From positions 1-50,700 of IMG/VR virus record IMGVR_UViG_3300030419_003714: a DNA stretch of 50,700 nt. The stretch is one strand, 5' to 3'. Positions within the stretch are counted from its first letter, which is position 1. Every line of letters begins with the position of its first letter. The DNA is from a virus. Below, one piece after another: positions 49,330 through 50,700 of this stretch. The notes under the pieces were generated by a model. That model was not told the DNA's origin. It did no database searches and saw only the letters and a list, made by a program, of their open reading frames with translations. Both the position numbers and the translations under genes were made by a program.

Positions 49330-49694
49330 TCTATTTGTTGTTCTTTCTCCTGCTGACTTCTAATATCTCGTTGTTTTTCATCTCTATAAAGTTGGTAGTC
49401 TCTTGGTTCTATTGCTTCTTCAGGTCCTATTCTCCATGTCTTACCATCATCATCTTCTGGTGTGCGTTGTGTTGTATCACATCCTGCAGAGTGAATTTTT
49501 ATTTCATCTGGATTAGTTGTCTCAAAATCTATTCTTTCATCATAATAAGGACCGACTGTGTTTTGAAATGTATATACTAACATCTGTTGACAAAAGTCTG
49601 CACTTATATTTTTCTTATATGGGGCACTTTCAAATTTAGTACAATCACCTTGAAAGCACATTATTATCCATGCCACATACCAAACGGTTGGCAT
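49326..49694 (-). CDS. Small Cys-containing protein with hydrophobic N-terminus
   Basis: This 122-residue protein begins with a hydrophobic run (MPTVWYVAWIIMCFQGDC) that may be a short membrane anchor or signal. The rest is hydrophilic with two Cys (SADFCQQ and SAGCDTT) and a Glu/Arg/Gln-rich end (YRDEKQRDIRSQQEKEQQIE). If exported, the cysteines could form disulfides. The start lies immediately after the previous stop (TAAATG). Function unknown. Confidence 0.55.
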   Translation of the reverse strand: MPTVWYVAWIIMCFQGDCTKFESAPYKKNISADFCQQMLVYTFQNTVGPYYDERIDFETTNPDEIKIHSAGCDTTQRTPEDDDGKTWRIGPEEAIEPRDYQLYRDEKQRDIRSQQEKEQQIE

Positions 49695-49949
49695 TTATTC
49701 CTCCGTGGAAGTACTCTCGTCCTCCTGTTTCGGGTCGCGATCACCGGTCGTGGTTGCCAAAATGGATACCAATAAAGGATCGCGCTCCTTACGTAACCAT
49801 GTTTGGATATAATTCATTTCCATTTCATCAAGACCAAAATCTTGAACATGGAATCTAATAGTAGTGTCAATTAAAGCTGCTAGCTTTAGCACCTTCTTAT
49901 CAACTGCATCCATATTTGTATCTGGATTGCTGTTATCATTATCAGCCAT
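49695..49949 (-). CDS. Small acidic protein, unknown
   Basis: This 84-residue protein has acidic ends (MADNDNSNPDTNMDAVDKKV and DPKQEDESTSTEE) around a helical core (LAALIDTTIRFHVQDFGLDE, MEMNYIQTWL). A ribosome binding site (GAGGAAT) precedes the start. A late-promoter octamer lies 22 bases upstream, so expression may be late. No family recognised. Confidence 0.55.
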   Translation of the reverse strand: MADNDNSNPDTNMDAVDKKVLKLAALIDTTIRFHVQDFGLDEMEMNYIQTWLRKERDPLLVSILATTTGDRDPKQEDESTSTEE

Positions 49950-49970
49950 AATAATTCCTCTTTTGTTAGT

Positions 49971-49978
49971 TATTTATA
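49971..49978 (-). promoter_or_regulatory. Exact T4-type late promoter octamer for the small-gene/radical SAM operon
   Basis: The minus strand reads TATAAATA, identical to the T4 late -10 element. It is 22 bases upstream of the small acidic protein, in the only sizable gap (85 bp) of the right-end operon. It would place the radical SAM genes under late control. Confidence 0.55.
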
Positions 49979-49984
49979 AAGGTA

Positions 49985-50011
49985 AAGTGGATGGCATTAC
50001 GCCACCCACTT
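49985..50011 (-). terminator. Hairpin after the winged-helix gene, possible terminator
   Basis: AAGTGG-A-TGGC pairs with GCCA-C-CCACTT around a 5-base loop, a 10-bp stem with one mismatch. On the minus strand only short, interrupted T-runs follow, so termination may be partial. It separates the winged-helix gene from the late promoter and the operon that follows. Confidence 0.5.
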
Positions 50012-50033
50012 CAACCAAAAGGAGAGCTATTGC

Positions 50034-50285
50034 TTAAGCACCAAGTGCTGCATAGCCAGCCGCTACAACCTTACGAGATGGAGCACCGATACGATACTTC
50101 ATAGTTGTACGACCTTGAGAATCAGTATGCCTATTATTGTAAATAGCATAACCTTCTCTACGTAGTTCAGACACACGAGCACCAACAGTGGTAACTGATG
50201 TCTTAAAACGAGCAGCAAATTGCTTTGCTGATACTTCGTTACCTTCTTTCAAAGAAGAAAGGATTTTACTTTTCAAACTTGTCAT
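50034..50285 (-). CDS. Winged helix-turn-helix DNA-binding protein
   Basis: This 83-residue protein has SAKQFAARFKTSVTTVGARV, then SELRREGYAIYNNRHTDSQG, a helix-turn-helix followed by the wing, and a conserved GAPSRKVVAAGYAALGA C-terminus. Proteins of this form are common small regulators in marine T4-like phages. An imperfect-to-perfect dyad (GTTATG-A-CATAAC, 50303-50315) directly upstream of the ribosome binding site is a plausible operator. The upstream terminator at 50323-50338 isolates it from the previous genes. Confidence 0.7.
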   Translation of the reverse strand: MTSLKSKILSSLKEGNEVSAKQFAARFKTSVTTVGARVSELRREGYAIYNNRHTDSQGRTTMKYRIGAPSRKVVAAGYAALGA

Positions 50286-50302
50286 AATAATTAACTCCTT
50301 GT

Positions 50303-50315
50303 GTTATGACATAAC
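50303..50315 (-). promoter_or_regulatory. Dyad-symmetric operator candidate upstream of the winged-helix gene
   Basis: GTTATG and CATAAC are perfect inverted repeats around one base. The site sits between the T-tract of the upstream terminator and the AAGGAG ribosome binding site, so a bound repressor would block the gene. No matching site was looked for systematically elsewhere. Confidence 0.35.
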
Positions 50316-50322
50316 AAAAAAA

Positions 50323-50338
50323 CATGGTTGCAACCATG
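50323..50338 (-). terminator. Rho-independent terminator upstream of the winged-helix gene
   Basis: A perfect 16-base palindrome, CATGGTTGCAACCATG, is followed on the minus strand by seven T (A at 50316-50322). A second stem (CGATTCTC, 50341-50348, with GAGAATCG, 50357-50364) lies just before it and overlaps the end of the preceding gene. Together they should stop transcripts entering from the right. Confidence 0.75.
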
Positions 50339-50346
50339 CACGATTC

Positions 50347-50478
50347 TCAATGAGTCGAGAATCGATTTCTCAATCTAGAAATTACTGACATCCAATAATT
50401 CCTAGACCATTCAGAGGTAGAGGCCTCATATGCTTTATGAGCCTTCTCTACACGCTCCAAAACTTGTTCTTCGGTCAT
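50347..50478 (-). CDS. Short helical protein, unknown
   Basis: A 43-residue frame starts at the ATG at 50478, two bases beyond the stop of the previous gene (MTEEQVLERVEKAHKAYEAS, then SEWSRNYWMSVISRLRNR). Earlier starts up to 50553 would overlap the previous gene by 74 bp and are less likely. The protein is a single amphipathic helix with a Trp/Arg-rich end. Its stop lies in the second stem of the terminator hairpins. The coding call is moderate because of its size. Confidence 0.45.
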   Translation of the reverse strand: MTEEQVLERVEKAHKAYEASTSEWSRNYWMSVISRLRNRFSTH

Positions 50479-50479
50479 A

Positions 50480-50692
50480 CTATTCAACGCTTGGTCCACC
50501 TGCTGAGTCGATAATAACTCGAGCATCTTCCAAGTCGCGTTCTCGTTTTGCATTAACCTCGTCCTCTAATTCATTAAATGCAACACTAGACCTTACATGA
50601 GCATACAGTGCTCTGTTCTTTCTAATCTGCTGAATCAAGATATCGTTAGCTCCACCAATAGGATATTCAAGCAATGCATATACTCTATACAT
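50480..50692 (-). CDS. Small protein at the right edge, unknown
   Basis: This 70-residue protein (MYRVYALLEYPIGGANDILI, then QQIRKNRALYAHVRSSVAFN) starts 8 bases from the window edge, so the ribosome binding site is outside view. It ends acidic and basic mixed (ELEDEVNAKRERDLEDARVI). No family recognised. It overlaps the longer form of the next frame but not the preferred short form. Confidence 0.5.
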   Translation of the reverse strand: MYRVYALLEYPIGGANDILIQQIRKNRALYAHVRSSVAFNELEDEVNAKRERDLEDARVIIDSAGGPSVE

Positions 50693-50700
50693 TGTACCTA

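Overview
The window is a stretch of a T4-like marine myovirus genome. It is AT-rich and tightly packed, with many stop/start overlaps of the ATGA type. It carries a nearly complete set of T4-type baseplate and tail genes (gp4, gp5, gp6, gp7, gp8, gp25, gp26, a gp27-like hub, gp48, gp53, gp54), T4-type replication and late-transcription genes (gp32, gp59, gp33, RNase H) and T4 late-promoter octamers. The style of gp32, the DUF4815 tail protein, the phage IscA protein, and the radical SAM and 2-oxoglutarate oxygenase genes resemble myoviruses of marine bacteria (cyanophage or pelagiphage relatives). The host cannot be fixed from the window, and no tRNA, integrase, lysogeny module, CRISPR array or insertion sequence was seen.

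Layout. 1-22.55 kb (minus strand) is the late structural block: gp48, gp53, gp27-like hub, gp5 spike, an unknown coiled-coil protein, gp25, gp6, gp7, gp8, a 2319-residue DUF4815 protein with an embedded Hint (intein-like) domain, then fibre genes including an S74 chaperone protein. At the left edge is a truncated fibre gene made largely of Tyr/Trp-x-Lys tetrapeptide repeats. 22.57-27.84 kb (plus strand) holds gp4, a possible gp2, gp54, gp26 with a probable -1 frameshift extension, a holin-like membrane protein and a candidate tape-measure protein. 27.88-34.32 kb (minus) holds gp32, gp59, an aminotransferase-fold protein, a kinase-like protein, gp33, a SleB-type cell-wall hydrolase, three glycosyltransferase-like genes and an IscA-type Fe-S carrier. 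34.3-36.8 kb (minus) holds small genes, a DUF932 gene with a long hairpin-rich leader behind a sigma70-type promoter, and an HNH endonuclease. 36.88-39.70 kb (plus) holds RNase H, a PD-(D/E)XK nuclease and small conserved genes. 39.69-50.69 kb (minus) is an overlapping operon with small genes, an AspH-like oxygenase, four radical SAM proteins, a glutaredoxin, a GT4 glycosyltransferase, a GNAT-like protein and two further 2-oxoglutarate/Fe(II) oxygenases.

How the parts work together. The left half builds the baseplate, tube initiator, fibres and head completion; the centre covers DNA replication, recombination, late transcription and lysis. The right end looks like a phage-borne modification pathway: four radical SAM enzymes, three non-heme iron oxygenases, a glycosyltransferase, an acetyltransferase and a thiol reductant in one translationally coupled unit. 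Its substrate is unknown and it is the most intriguing system here. Other notable items are the aromatic-repeat fibre, the Hint domain inside a baseplate-associated protein, the gp26 frameshift and the structured leader RNA. All calls rest on reading the sequence and on remembered family features; no database search was run.
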